Positions 7,236-17,242 of a stretch of DNA of 64,000 nucleotides are shown here, one piece after another. Source of the DNA: UBA11524 sp964464815 (GTDB lineage Bacteria > Bacillota > Clostridia > Christensenellales > Aristaeellaceae); assembly GCA_964464815.1 (NCBI GenBank), contig CAYXHF010000001.1, positions 62,001 to 126,000 of the forward strand, written 5' to 3'. The notes under the pieces were generated by a model. That model was not told the origin of the DNA and did not search any database. It saw only the letters and a list, made by a program, of their open reading frames with translations. Numbering within the stretch: the first letter of the stretch is position 1; every line of letters starts with the position of its first letter. The position numbers and the translations under genes were made by a program.

Positions 7236-10200
7236 TCAGACTTCCTGCTGGAAGGTGAATCCGTAGAAATCGAATTGGCAGCCGGGCAGGAACACGAACG
7301 TGACGGCGCACACGCCCGGCAGGACAGGCAGCACGAAGCGCTGTGTGCCACGCGATTTACCCGCAAACTGCGCCAGCGCGGTCATCTGCTCGCCATCGCG
7401 ATTGGCGAAGCGAACGGTGATGGAGTTGCATTCCAGCGGCGTCTGGCCGTCAATCAGCAGGGTGGCCTGCGTCGCGGTGCCAAAGTCCATGTCCTCATAA
7501 ATCAGGGAAACGTTGTTGCCGATGCCCAGAATGGCTTCCTCGCCACGGGTGAAGCTATCGCCGTAAATGCTGTCGGCATCCAGCGCACGCTGCGGCAGCC
7601 AGGCACGGCTTTGGCGCGTGAAGGTGAAGCCCTTGAGGTGAATCTTTTGGCTGTCCAGAGAGAAGCAGAGCGTGTGGATGCCTGTCAAACGCTCCGGCAG
7701 ACGATACGTCTGGGGCTGATAGACGTTCCAGATGCTGGGCTTCTGGTATTCCAAAACGGTAAGGATGCGGCCGCCCTGATCGGGAATGCCGTCCCAGAGG
7801 GTAATCTTATACAGGTTGCCATCCAGCGCGAAGATGGGCAGATTCACCTCATCCGAGCCGACCGGGCCAAAGTCGATGTTGGTGAAGCCGGCCATGCTTT
7901 TGCTTTCGCGGGCGAAGGAGATGCCCTGTTCGTTGCCGTTGCCAATGTCGCCACTGCTGACATCAAACAGACCAGCGGAAACGAACTGGTAGGGATCAAG
8001 ATAAGGCTGACCCATGCCGGAAATCGAAATGTTCTGCTGGCTGATGATACGCACGTGCGAATAGCCGTTGTTGCAGCAGGCGCGCAGATACACCGTGTCA
8101 TCACCCAATGCGGTGACAGTTACGATATCACCATTGACCTCACAGCGGGCGCAGGGGGTGTCAATGCCCTTAGCGTTTGTCATGCGGTAGGTGATTTCCT
8201 GCGCCGTGGCATCTGCGGGATGCAGCACCACACGGAAGGAAACCGTCGTCTGTTCAGGGGAAAGCGCTGTATTGCCCAGCGGAATCAGCTCAATGCGGCG
8301 CACCGGCTTGTCCTTGGGCATGTCGTCCTGGCGGCACAGTGCCGTGTGGCAGCTGCGGCCTTCCTGCTTGGGTGCAGATACTACCGGCAGCACCAGCTCT
8401 GCGTCTTCCAGACCATCGCCCGTGACGTGTACGCGTACCTCGCCCGGCATGTCCAGCGCACCCACAATCGCCAGCAGCTTGCCGCTGAACAGGCGACGCG
8501 TGGTCGTTTTGTAGCCGTCCGCATCCGACGGGTCGCCGTTATCCAGACCCATCAGGCGGCCAGCACCTGTGACGGACACCTGCACACGGTCAATGGCGTT
8601 TTCCACCGGATGGCCGTTTTCATCCTGCACAGAAATGGTCAGGAACGTCATGTCCTCGCCATTGCCCAGCAGCTGCGCATCCTCTGCTTCCAGCACGATG
8701 CGGTGGCTTTCTCCGGGCGTGTAACGGACGTCCTCTGCCACCAGCTGGCCTGCGGCATCATATGCCTTGGCGCGCAGCTCACCGGCCTCAAAGGGAATGT
8801 GCCATACAGGGCGATTCTTCGTCCAGTCGGTCATGCTGTTGTCCTGCACGCCCAGAGAGCGGCCGTTGAGCAGCAATTCGACCTTCGCCGCGTTGGTCAT
8901 CACCGGCACGTCAATCAGCTGGCCGGGATTCCAGTCCCAATAGATGCCGATATGCGCCATCGGTTCGGTTGTCCAGATGGATTTGCACAGATACCAGAAG
9001 TCCTTGGGGAACACAGCGGTATCCATCATGCCGAAATAGCACGAGCGCGTGTGATAAGGTGTGGGTTCGCCGATATAGTCAATGCCGCTCCACAGGTACT
9101 GACCGGCGGAGTAGGGCGTCAGCAGATCCTCAATCAGGCACTTGCGCAGGTCCTTCGTGCCCCAGCTGGTGGGCGAATTGCCTAAGGACGAGCATTGCAG
9201 GTCATCATCGGAGAGAATCGAGGCATCAATGGGCATATGATAAATGCCACGGCTGGACAAAATGGAGGACGTCTCGCTGCCATAAATCGCCCAGTCCGGA
9301 TGCGCCGCGTGATGCTCCTCGTAGCACTTTTCGCCGTAGTTGTAGCCCTGTGCCTCAATCAGGTCTGCACAGCGCTGTGCGCCTTCCCACGGCATGAAAT
9401 TGCTGCCGATGGTGATGGGTGCATTGCCGTGCGGGTCATGCAGACGAACCTGCGTCGAAAGTGCGACGGTGGTGTCGGTAGCGTCGGCGTCGATATTGGT
9501 ATCGGGAATTTCATTGCCGATGGACCACATCACCAAACAGGGATGATTGCGGTCGCGGCGCACCCAGGAGGCCACGTCGTCCGGCATGTCAGTGGGGAAG
9601 AAGCGGGCGTAGTCAAAGGGCGTTTTGGCGCGCTTCCACATATCGAATGCTTCGTCCACAACCAGAATGCCCATTTCGTCGCATAAATCCATCACCTGAC
9701 GTGCAGGCGGATTGTGGCTGGTGCGCAGGGAATTGACGCCCATGCGCTGCATTTCGCGCAGCTGACGGCGCATGGCCTTCTCGTGGAAGGCAGCACCCAG
9801 ACAGCCAAGGTCGTGATGCAGGCAAACGCCGTGCAGCTTCACCGGTTGACCGTTGAGCAGCAAACCACGGTCGCTGGTCAGGCACAACTCGCGGAAGCCA
9901 ACGTTCTGCACCATCGTCTGCTCACCCAGCACCGTCATCAGGCGGTACACGTGCGGCGCATCCGGCGACCAGAGCGCAGGGGAAGACACCTGCATCTGGC
10001 ACAGCACGTGATTGCCCGTGGCCTCGGCGGTGACTTCACAAACGTGGGTATCGCCGTCCAGCAGCACATGGGAGAGCGTTGCGCCTTCCGCTGCGCCAGA
10101 CAGCTCTGTATCAATAGAAAGCGTCCAAAGGCTGTCCTGATGCGTGGTGGAGAGATACACACCGTCCAGCGGAACGTGATGGCGCGGCAGCACATGCAGC

Positions 10201-10610
10201 GTCACATCGCGGTAGATGCCCGCGCCGGAGTACCAGCGGCTGTTGGGGCTTTGGTGGCGAATGTGGACATGCAGTGTGTTATCGCCTTCGTGCACAAGGC
10301 CTGTCAAATCGACATCGAAGGCCGTGTAGCCATAGTGATGCGTGCAGACAATGCGGCCATTGAGCAGCACATCACAATCCATATATACGCCGTCAAAGCG
10401 CAGTACAACACACTTTTCCAGCCAGGCAGCCGGAACGGTCAGTGTGCGCAGATACCACGCATCGGTCGTTTCGTAGAGGTCGTTTTCGTTCTCAATCAGA
10501 AAATCGTGGGGAAGATCGACCGGACACATGGTGTCGGGCGTGACATCTGCCAACGTGGAACCAGTCGGACATTTACAGAAGCGCCATCCATCGTTCAGAA
10601 GCCGTTCCAT
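7236..10610 (-). CDS. Glycoside hydrolase family 2 (beta-galactosidase-like), long form
   Basis: This 1124-residue cytoplasmic enzyme has no signal peptide. The order is a GH2 sugar-binding jelly roll (residues about 1-140), an immunoglobulin-like domain, and a TIM barrel with the acid/base Glu in MWSIGNEIPD (about residue 367) and the presumed nucleophile Glu in YGSETSS (about residue 446). A DUF4982-type domain (RAKAYDAAGQLVAEDVRY) and two C-terminal carbohydrate-binding-like jelly rolls follow. The exact substrate, a beta-galactoside or related beta-glycoside, cannot be fixed from sequence. The start at 10610 follows GGAGG by 9 bases. Neighbouring GH67, GH39 and GH127 genes fit a plant-glycan diet. 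Confidence 0.9.
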   Translation of the reverse strand: MERLLNDGWRFCKCPTGSTLADVTPDTMCPVDLPHDFLIENENDLYETTDAWYLRTLTVPAAWLEKCVVLRFDGVYMDCDVLLNGRIVCTHHYGYTAFDVDLTGLVHEGDNTLHVHIRHQSPNSRWYSGAGIYRDVTLHVLPRHHVPLDGVYLSTTHQDSLWTLSIDTELSGAAEGATLSHVLLDGDTHVCEVTAEATGNHVLCQMQVSSPALWSPDAPHVYRLMTVLGEQTMVQNVGFRELCLTSDRGLLLNGQPVKLHGVCLHHDLGCLGAAFHEKAMRRQLREMQRMGVNSLRTSHNPPARQVMDLCDEMGILVVDEAFDMWKRAKTPFDYARFFPTDMPDDVASWVRRDRNHPCLVMWSIGNEIPDTNIDADATDTTVALSTQVRLHDPHGNAPITIGSNFMPWEGAQRCADLIEAQGYNYGEKCYEEHHAAHPDWAIYGSETSSILSSRGIYHMPIDASILSDDDLQCSSLGNSPTSWGTKDLRKCLIEDLLTPYSAGQYLWSGIDYIGEPTPYHTRSCYFGMMDTAVFPKDFWYLCKSIWTTEPMAHIGIYWDWNPGQLIDVPVMTNAAKVELLLNGRSLGVQDNSMTDWTKNRPVWHIPFEAGELRAKAYDAAGQLVAEDVRYTPGESHRIVLEAEDAQLLGNGEDMTFLTISVQDENGHPVENAIDRVQVSVTGAGRLMGLDNGDPSDADGYKTTTRRLFSGKLLAIVGALDMPGEVRVHVTGDGLEDAELVLPVVSAPKQEGRSCHTALCRQDDMPKDKPVRRIELIPLGNTALSPEQTTVSFRVVLHPADATAQEITYRMTNAKGIDTPCARCEVNGDIVTVTALGDDTVYLRACCNNGYSHVRIISQQNISISGMGQPYLDPYQFVSAGLFDVSSGDIGNGNEQGISFARESKSMAGFTNIDFGPVGSDEVNLPIFALDGNLYKITLWDGIPDQGGRILTVLEYQKPSIWNVYQPQTYRLPERLTGIHTLCFSLDSQKIHLKGFTFTRQSRAWLPQRALDADSIYGDSFTRGEEAILGIGNNVSLIYEDMDFGTATQATLLIDGQTPLECNSITVRFANRDGEQMTALAQFAGKSRGTQRFVLPVLPGVCAVTFVFLPGCQFDFYGFTFQQEV

Positions 10611-10787
10611 CCTACATTTCCTCCGTAACACGTGATCATGTGGACGCAGGGTTGCGTCATACAGCCAAAGAGCGCCGTATTATGTAATAAATTCGCTTTC
10701 TACACGAAAAATCCTGCCGAAAGCGGCCACTTTGCGTGAAAAAAGCGAAATTCTCTACTGATATAATGCCTTGTTCCATAGAAAACG

Positions 10788-10830
10788 ACAAAACGGGACG
10801 CCGCCGGAGAAAAACTCCGCAGCGTCCCGC
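10788..10830 (-). terminator. Terminator after the ATP-grasp gene
   Basis: On the minus strand GCGGGACGCTGCGGAG pairs with CTCCGGCGGCGTCCCG around a TTTTT loop, and TTTT follows. The 10611-10787 interval between it and the GH2 start holds the GH2 leader; I see no convincing promoter there. Confidence 0.8.
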
Positions 10831-10840
10831 AAAAAATTGC

Positions 10841-11848
10841 TTATACGTCCATGAACTTCTGGAATTCCGGCAGGATGCCAATGCCATCCGGATAGTGCGC
10901 CGCGAATTGCGGCACGGCATGGCTGGGGAAGCTATTGCCCTCGATGAAGGTCGGGCCGTCCGGCGTGATGGCTACATCCCAGGCGACAAAACGCATCTGC
11001 GGCACCTTTTTTGCGGCCTCCATGCACATCTGCTTGGCTTCCTCCCAATAGGGAATGGTGAAGCCGATGATGTCCGTGCCGGTCATCGGGTGCTTGGTGT
11101 AGGTGTTGCCGGCCTTGTCCGCACCGACGGTCAGCAGCTTGCCGCTGGCCAAGTCAATGCGCGCCGCCATACCGCCACAGTCCACATTGTCCATCACCTT
11201 GCCGTTGCCAATGCGCAGGAAGGCGTAGACGATGCCCTGCTGCTTGTCACCCAGCAGGGTGGCGATGCGGCAGGTGTTGACGGATGTGGGGCACATACGC
11301 GCCATTTCCGGATGCTGGACAACAATTTCCTCCAAAATGCCAATCTGCTTTTCCATCAGCAGGTGGAGGAACTGCTCGGGGCCATCCTTCCAGTCCTCGG
11401 GCGTGAATTTCAGAATGCCCTGACCGCTGGAGCCTTCCAGCGGCTTGCCAATCAGCGCGGGCAGCGTCATCATGTCCGCAAGCGCCTGAAGGGAAGTGCT
11501 TTGCGTAATCAGCAGCCACTTGCGGCCAATCCACTCCTTGAACAGCGCATTGAACTGCGTCTTGTCATCAAAAAAGTGCCAGTAGGCCTTATCGTTCATG
11601 CGGCGGACGATGCTGTTGGAAATGCCGCGGGTGATGACCGTGCGGCGCTGGGCATCGTTCAGGCGGTACATCTGAGCGATTTTGTAATCGACATAGCCCG
11701 CATTGTACTTGATGGCGCAGCGCAGCATGTCGCACAGCAGCCATGCGCGGGACTTGCCGGAACGCTCATGCAGCAGACCCGCAGTCTTCCACATGGCCTT
11801 CCAGTCCATTTTGACAAGACGCTTACAGAAATACGAAAGACGGCTCAT
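10841..11848 (-). CDS. Sugar-transfer-associated ATP-grasp protein
   Basis: The 335-residue protein resembles the ATPgrasp_ST family, proteins found near polysaccharide and teichoic-type glycan genes. Visible ATP-grasp features are the lysine/loop segment LIGKPLEGSSGQGI, the acidic segment VAWDVAITPDGPTFIEGNSF with the metal-binding Asp, Glu and Asn, and a helical N-terminal region. The family is expected to ligate a carboxylate to an amine or hydroxyl using ATP, but the substrate is unknown. It lies 48 bases downstream of ychF, is probably cotranscribed with it, and ends at a strong terminator. Confidence 0.8.
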   Translation of the reverse strand: MSRLSYFCKRLVKMDWKAMWKTAGLLHERSGKSRAWLLCDMLRCAIKYNAGYVDYKIAQMYRLNDAQRRTVITRGISNSIVRRMNDKAYWHFFDDKTQFNALFKEWIGRKWLLITQSTSLQALADMMTLPALIGKPLEGSSGQGILKFTPEDWKDGPEQFLHLLMEKQIGILEEIVVQHPEMARMCPTSVNTCRIATLLGDKQQGIVYAFLRIGNGKVMDNVDCGGMAARIDLASGKLLTVGADKAGNTYTKHPMTGTDIIGFTIPYWEEAKQMCMEAAKKVPQMRFVAWDVAITPDGPTFIEGNSFPSHAVPQFAAHYPDGIGILPEFQKFMDV

Positions 11849-11896
11849 ATCGCGCGCCCCTTTCCGGCATGTTGTTTCGGGGAGGAGATGGCTTTT

Positions 11897-12994
11897 TTAC
11901 ACGTTGAAGCGGAACAGCACAATGTCGCCGTCCTTCATCACGTACTCCTTGCCTTCGGAGCGAACCAGACCCTTTTCCTTGCACGCGGCCATCGAGCCAA
12001 GCTCCACCAGGGTGTCATACGGCACGATTTCGGCACGGATGAAGCCCTTCTCGAAGTCGGTGTGAATCTTGCCAGCGGCCTGCGGCGCCTTCGTGCCATT
12101 GACGATGGTCCATGCGCGGCACTCGTCCTCACCAGCGGTCAGGAAGGAAATCAGACCCAGCAGACGATAGCAAGCGGTAATCAGACGATCCAGACCGGAC
12201 TGGCCGATGCCCAGACCCTCGATGAACTCCGCCTTTTCTTCCGGGCTCATCTGAGCGATTTCTTCCTCGATGGCGGCAGAAATGACGATGATTTCTGCAT
12301 TCTCGCTCTTGGCGATTTCCTCCACCTTGTCAATGCCTGCGATTTCGCTCTCGGGCTTGCCCAGATCATCCTCGGCAATGTTGGCCGCGTAAATGACCGG
12401 CTTGGTGGTCAGCAGGAACCAGCCGTCCAGCACTTCCTTTTCCTCATCCGTTACAGGACAGGTGCGTGCCGGCTTGCCGGATTCCAGGTGTGCATACAGC
12501 TTGTCAGCCAGCTCCACCTCCACACCGGCCTTCTTGTCGCCGCCACGGAAGTTCTTCATCGCCTTGTCCTTACGGCGCTGCACCGTGTCCATATCGGCGA
12601 AAATCAGTTCCAGATTGATGGTTTCAATGTCGCGGGCCGGGTTGATCGAGCCGTCCACGTGGATGATGTTTTCATCCTCAAAGCAGCGCACCACATGCAC
12701 AATGGCATCCACCTCGCGGATGTGGCTGAGGAACTTGTTGCCCAGACCCTCGCCATGGCTTGCGCCCTTGACCAGACCGGCAATGTCCACAAACTCGATG
12801 GTCGTGGGCGTAATCTTCTTGGGATGGTACATCTCGCCCAGCACATCCAGACGATGGTCGGGCACCATCACCACACCGGTGTTCGGCTCAATGGTGCAGA
12901 AAGGGTAATTAGCGGCCTGTGCGCCCGCCTGCGTAATCGCGTTAAACAGAGTGCTTTTGCCAACGTTGGGCAAACCTACAACGCCTAATTTCAT
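11897..12994 (-). CDS. ychF: Redox-regulated ATPase/GTPase YchF (OLA1 family)
   Basis: YchF is a ribosome-associated P-loop NTPase of the Obg/OLA1 group that prefers ATP. The 365-residue sequence starts MKLGVVGLPNVGKSTLFNAI (Walker A) and contains FVDIAGLVKGASHGEGLGN (switch II) and a C-terminal TGS-like domain with HTDFEKGFIRAEI. AAGGAG lies 10 bases before the ATG. A promoter is visible at 13033-13061. Confidence 0.97.
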   Translation of the reverse strand: MKLGVVGLPNVGKSTLFNAITQAGAQAANYPFCTIEPNTGVVMVPDHRLDVLGEMYHPKKITPTTIEFVDIAGLVKGASHGEGLGNKFLSHIREVDAIVHVVRCFEDENIIHVDGSINPARDIETINLELIFADMDTVQRRKDKAMKNFRGGDKKAGVEVELADKLYAHLESGKPARTCPVTDEEKEVLDGWFLLTTKPVIYAANIAEDDLGKPESEIAGIDKVEEIAKSENAEIIVISAAIEEEIAQMSPEEKAEFIEGLGIGQSGLDRLITACYRLLGLISFLTAGEDECRAWTIVNGTKAPQAAGKIHTDFEKGFIRAEIVPYDTLVELGSMAACKEKGLVRSEGKEYVMKDGDIVLFRFNV

Positions 12995-13032
12995 GGTACA
13001 GATTCTCCTTCTGTGATTGCTACAGCCCTCTT

Positions 13033-13061
13033 ATTATAATCGCATTTCACAAGAAATGCAA
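13033..13061 (-). promoter_or_regulatory. Sigma-A promoter of ychF
   Basis: On the minus strand TTGCAT (13056-13061) and TATAAT (13033-13038) have a 17-base spacer, about 40 bases before the ychF start. Confidence 0.65.
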
Positions 13062-13123
13062 TTCATTTCCCGAAGAAATTCTCTTCTTTCGCCCGGAAAA
13101 GACGAAAAATGGGCATCTGGAAT

Positions 13124-13163
13124 TAAAAAAGCGCACCGCCTTCCGAAAAGAAAGACGATGCGC
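13124..13163 (-). terminator. Terminator of the ABC exporter operon
   Basis: On the minus strand GCGCATCGTCTTT pairs with AAGGCGGTGCGC (two G-U pairs) and is followed by TTTTTT. Confidence 0.85.
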
Positions 13164-13175
13164 ATAAATGGCAGG

Positions 13176-15065
13176 TCAGGTCTGATTGCCAGCGAACTGG
13201 GTCATGTACAGCTCGTAGTACTTGCCCTTTTTCGCCAGCAGCTGTTCGTGATTGCCGATTTCGGCCACGCGTCCCTGATCCATGACGACGATTTTGTCCG
13301 CGTCCCGGATGGTACTCAGGCGATGCGCGATAATCAGGCTGGTGCGGTTCTTCATCAGGCGCACCATGGCGTCCTGAATCTTCTTTTCCGTGCGGGTGTC
13401 CACGGAGGAGGTGGCCTCGTCCAGAATCAGAATCTTGGGGTCGGCCAGCACGGCACGGGCAATTGCCATCAGCTGGCGTTGGCCGTGGGAAAGATTCGCA
13501 CCCGCTTGCTTGAGGAAGGTCTGGTACTGCTGCGGCTGGCGCTCGATGTAGCGGCGGATGTGGCTCATTTCGGCGGCCTCGACCATTGCGGCATCATCAG
13601 CGGACAAATCGGCGTACTTGATGTTGTTCTCGATGGTGTTGGAGAACAGCACCGTGTCCTGCAAGACAATTGCGATATTCTTCCGCAGGAAATCGCGCTG
13701 AATGTCCTGAATATTGATGCCATCGACCAGAATTTCGCCGCTGTCCACGGGATAGAAGCGCATCAGCAGATTGACGACGGTCGTTTTGCCACTGCCTGTT
13801 GCGCCAACAAGGGCGATTTTCTGTCCTGGCTCAACATCCAGATTGAAGCCATACAGCACCTGCTTGCCAGGAACGTAGGAGAAATCGACATTGCGGAAGG
13901 AGACCTTTCCCGTCAGGGAAGTCAGCTCCTTTGTGCCACTGTTGTCCTCGTCCGGCTCGTCCAGCAGGGTAAAGACACGCTCCGCACCGGCGATAGCGGT
14001 CTGAATCGTGCCGTAGAGCTGAGCAATCTCGTTAATGGGGCGCGAAAACTGCTTGGCATAGATGATGAAGGCAGAAACAGTGCCGATGGTAATCAGACCC
14101 GTATAGGCAAAATAGCCGCCAAAGGCCGCGACAATCACGAAGCTGATGTTGGAAATGCAGTTCATGATCGGGCCCATGGAGCCGCCCAGAATGCCGGCTG
14201 TGATGCTGGCCTTGCGCAGCTCCTCGGAGGTGTCGCAGAACTCCTGAATGACGTCATCCTGCTTGTTGTAGGCGACGATGGACTTGTAGCCGGTAATCAT
14301 CTCCTCGGAGTGGCCGTTGAGCTGGCCCAGTAGGGCAGAGCGCTTGCGGTAAATCTTGCGCATGGCCGTGGACATCTTCTTGGTCACAAACAGCGTCAGC
14401 AGCACCGTCACCATGGTGATGAGGGTCAGCTGCCAGCAATACCAGAACATGATGGCGACCGTGCCGAGGATGGTCATGACGCCGGAAATGAGCGAGCCGA
14501 TGCTTTCGGAAATCGTGCTGGAGACGTTCTCCACGTCGTTGGTCATGCGGCTCATCACGTCGCCACTGGAATGGGTGTCCAGATACTTGATGGACAGATG
14601 GTCAATCTTCTCAAACAGGTCATGACGCATCTGCCTGGTGATGCTTTGGCTCAGCCGCGCGGCGGTGAGCGATTGCGCCAGCCGGAACAGAATGGTGGCC
14701 AAATACACCACCAGCAGCAGTACAAGGCAGGTCAGCAGTCCTTCCCACTGATGGTTCTTGATGGCGTCAATGGCGTTGCCCTGCAAGGAAGGCGCAAGCA
14801 ATTCGCCCAGCGTCACGCAAATGACGGCGCCCAGCAGCAGCGGCAGGTACTTTCCGGCCTGACGGAAATAGTGGCTCAGGCGAAGAAGTGTCTCTTTGAC
14901 ATTGGCGGCATGCTCAACCGTGCGGCCCATGCCACGACCCGGGCCACCACCGGGTCTTCCGGGACGGCCGGGAGGCGGCGCACCCGCGGCGTTTGTGCGG
15001 CGATAGGCGCGGATGCTTTCCTGTGGCGCATGCTCAAAGCCCTTGGGCACTTGTTCATTGCTCAT
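13176..15065 (-). CDS. ABC exporter half-transporter, consensus ATPase subunit
   Basis: The 629-residue protein has a Gly/Arg/Pro-rich cytoplasmic N terminus (residues 1-60), a six-helix type I exporter domain and a nucleotide-binding domain with Walker A GATGSGKTT, signature LSHGQ and Walker B LILDEATSSVD, where the catalytic Glu is present. It should pair with the product of the overlapping upstream gene as a heterodimeric multidrug-type exporter of the LmrCD/BmrCD kind. The substrate is unknown. Its start overlaps the upstream stop by 11 bases. The operon is headed by a MarR repressor gene, so expression is probably substrate-induced. Confidence 0.92.
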   Translation of the reverse strand: MSNEQVPKGFEHAPQESIRAYRRTNAAGAPPPGRPGRPGGGPGRGMGRTVEHAANVKETLLRLSHYFRQAGKYLPLLLGAVICVTLGELLAPSLQGNAIDAIKNHQWEGLLTCLVLLLVVYLATILFRLAQSLTAARLSQSITRQMRHDLFEKIDHLSIKYLDTHSSGDVMSRMTNDVENVSSTISESIGSLISGVMTILGTVAIMFWYCWQLTLITMVTVLLTLFVTKKMSTAMRKIYRKRSALLGQLNGHSEEMITGYKSIVAYNKQDDVIQEFCDTSEELRKASITAGILGGSMGPIMNCISNISFVIVAAFGGYFAYTGLITIGTVSAFIIYAKQFSRPINEIAQLYGTIQTAIAGAERVFTLLDEPDEDNSGTKELTSLTGKVSFRNVDFSYVPGKQVLYGFNLDVEPGQKIALVGATGSGKTTVVNLLMRFYPVDSGEILVDGINIQDIQRDFLRKNIAIVLQDTVLFSNTIENNIKYADLSADDAAMVEAAEMSHIRRYIERQPQQYQTFLKQAGANLSHGQRQLMAIARAVLADPKILILDEATSSVDTRTEKKIQDAMVRLMKNRTSLIIAHRLSTIRDADKIVVMDQGRVAEIGNHEQLLAKKGKYYELYMTQFAGNQT

Positions 15066-16785
15066 GCGTGTCGCCTCCTTCCTTCAACTGAGAATGGTAG
15101 ATGTCCCGATAAATATCGGAGGATTGCAGCAATTCCTCATGCGTACCCATTGCGGAAATTGTGCCACCATCCAGCACCAGAATCTGGTCGGCATCGCGGA
15201 TGGAGGCAATACGCTGTGCAATGATGATTTTGGTGACGTTCGGGCATTCCTGACGAAGCGCGGCGTACAAATCGGCCTCTGTCTTGAGGTCAAGTGCGCT
15301 GGTGGCGTCATCGAAAATCAGAATTTCATGCTCCTTCAAGACGGCGCGGGCGATGGAAATGCGCTGCTTCTGGCCGCCGGAGAGCGAATGACCGCCTTCT
15401 GTTACGGGCGTGTAGTAGCCTTCGGGCTTGGCGCAAATGAAATCATCGGCCTGTGCGATTTCGGCCGCCTGCTTGATTTGCACCGGCTGCGCATCGTCCT
15501 TGCCCCAACGGATGTTTTCGGCAATGCTGCGGGAATACATTTCCGCCTTCTGCATGACGATGGCTATTTTGTCGCGCAGGGCCGTCATGCTGTATTCCTT
15601 CACGTCCACGCCGTCCACAAGAATCTGTCCCTGCGAAACGTCGTAGAAGCGCGGAATCAGATGTGCCAGCGTCGTTTTGCCACTGCCGGTTGCGCCAATA
15701 ATGGCAAAGGTCTGGCCGGACTTGATGCGGAAGGAGATGTTTTCCAGCACGTTCTGGTCGTCACTGCCGGGATAAGCGAAGCTGACGTTGCGGAATTCAA
15801 TCGTGCCGCACTCGTTTTCGCCATGCAGCTTTTCGCCGTCCGGCAGCACCTCCGGCGCATTGAGCACCTCGTTGATGCGGTCGGAGGAGGCTTTGGCGCG
15901 GCTGAACGTCTGGAAGATGTTCGCCATGAACGTCACGCCGTGCAGAATCTGAGACAGGTACGTGATGGCGGCCATGGTGTTGCCGGGCGTGATGGCGCCA
16001 CCTGCCTTAACGGTATAGCCGCCGACAAACAGCACCGCCACCACACATAGGTTGAGGACGATGTTCATGCACGGCCCCATGAAGGCCAGCAGCGTCTGCA
16101 CATGCAGATTCTCCTGACAAAGGGCGTCGTTGGCGCTGTCAAAGCGCTCCAGCTCGTAATCCTCCTTCACATATGCCTTGACCACGCGCGCACCAGCCAC
16201 GTTTTCCTGCATGATGTGGTTGATGCTGTCCAGTCGCTTTTGCACGATGGCGAACAGTGGGGAAGTGCGCTTGAGGAAAAAGCAGGTGAAGAAGACGACA
16301 AACGGCAGACCACAAGCCGCAATGAGTGCAAAGCGTGGCGACTGGCGATACAGCATGACGATGCCGCCCAGGAACATGACGGAGTTGCGCACCAGGCCGC
16401 GCACGCTCATCATGACCATCTGCTGCACCTGCGTGACGTCATTGGTCAGGCGTGTGACCAATGAGCCGGTGGAAATTTTGTCCGTCTGCTGGAAGGAGAG
16501 ATGCATGATTTTCGCAAAAACGTCCTTGCGCAAATCGTTGCTGAAATTCTGTCCCGCCAGATTGGCGAACACGCCCGACAGCATGCCGCAGACACCGCCC
16601 AGCAAGACGGTCAGAATCATCTGAATGCCCACGCGGATAATGAGCGACACGTCGCCGAGCAACACGCCATGGTCCACAATGTCGGCCATCATGTCCGGCT
16701 GAAGCAAATCTGCCACGACCTCGCCCATCATGAAGAGCGGCGCAAGCAAACAGAAGAACCAGTATTTTTTCAGGTATTTTCGCAT
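15055..16785 (-). CDS. ABC exporter half-transporter, degenerate-site subunit
   Basis: The 576-residue protein begins MRKYLKKYWFFCLLAPLFMM and has six transmembrane helices and an ATPase domain with Walker A GATGSGKTT and signature LSGGQ. Walker B reads ILIFDDATSALD, so Asp stands where the catalytic Glu normally is. This is typical of one half of a heterodimeric exporter with one degenerate ATP site. The partner encoded next carries the normal DE. The start at 16785 overlaps the 3' end of the MarR gene, which ends at 16770. Confidence 0.92.
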   Translation of the reverse strand: MRKYLKKYWFFCLLAPLFMMGEVVADLLQPDMMADIVDHGVLLGDVSLIIRVGIQMILTVLLGGVCGMLSGVFANLAGQNFSNDLRKDVFAKIMHLSFQQTDKISTGSLVTRLTNDVTQVQQMVMMSVRGLVRNSVMFLGGIVMLYRQSPRFALIAACGLPFVVFFTCFFLKRTSPLFAIVQKRLDSINHIMQENVAGARVVKAYVKEDYELERFDSANDALCQENLHVQTLLAFMGPCMNIVLNLCVVAVLFVGGYTVKAGGAITPGNTMAAITYLSQILHGVTFMANIFQTFSRAKASSDRINEVLNAPEVLPDGEKLHGENECGTIEFRNVSFAYPGSDDQNVLENISFRIKSGQTFAIIGATGSGKTTLAHLIPRFYDVSQGQILVDGVDVKEYSMTALRDKIAIVMQKAEMYSRSIAENIRWGKDDAQPVQIKQAAEIAQADDFICAKPEGYYTPVTEGGHSLSGGQKQRISIARAVLKEHEILIFDDATSALDLKTEADLYAALRQECPNVTKIIIAQRIASIRDADQILVLDGGTISAMGTHEELLQSSDIYRDIYHSQLKEGGDTHEQ

Positions 16786-17216
16786 GGCGGAAGCTCCTTT
16801 TGGATAAAGTCGGTCAGTTCGTGCAGAAAAGGCATCAATTCTTCCTCTTTCTGTGCGCCGACAAAGGCAGTGATGGCATCGTCGGACTGTCTCAGCCGCT
16901 GATGCAGGCGGTCGGCGACCTCCTGCCCTTGGGACGTCAGGTACAGCTTGATGCACCGCTTGTCGGCGTTGTCGGCTTCCTTGCGCAGATAGCCGTCCTC
17001 AGCCATGCTTTTGACAGTCTGATTGACCGCCGAGGTCGTCACGTTCAGAAATGCGGCAATGCTTTTCTGGCTTGCACCGGGATGATGGTGCAAAAACATG
17101 AGGACGGAGCGGTAGGAATCGGGGATGCCCTCTGCTTGTGCAACCTGCCGCATGTGGTCGCTCCAGGCGCGACGCGTGCGGCAAATACCATGCATGAGTG
17201 TCCAGCGTTTGTCCAT
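16770..17216 (-). CDS. MarR-family transcriptional repressor
   Basis: The 148-residue winged-helix regulator has the recognition region SQKSIAAFLNVTTSAVNQTV followed by the wing LRKEADNADKRCIKLYLT. It overlaps the ABC exporter gene by 16 bases, so the three genes form one operon. An in-frame TTG at 17219 lies 9 bases after AAGGAAG and is an alternative start to the ATG at 17216. A perfect palindrome over the promoter suggests that it represses its own operon until a ligand binds. Confidence 0.92.
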   Translation of the reverse strand: MDKRWTLMHGICRTRRAWSDHMRQVAQAEGIPDSYRSVLMFLHHHPGASQKSIAAFLNVTTSAVNQTVKSMAEDGYLRKEADNADKRCIKLYLTSQGQEVADRLHQRLRQSDDAITAFVGAQKEEELMPFLHELTDFIQKELPPCENT

Positions 17217-17242
17217 CAACGTGTTCCACTTCCTTAGAGAGG

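Noticed and set aside
5727..9185. A 1152-codon open frame on the plus strand, antisense to cysS and the GH2 gene.
   Set aside because: It is a shadow produced by codon bias in the GC-rich opposite strand. The translation is rich in His, Gln, Val and Arg without any domain, and the minus strand encodes two clear enzymes.
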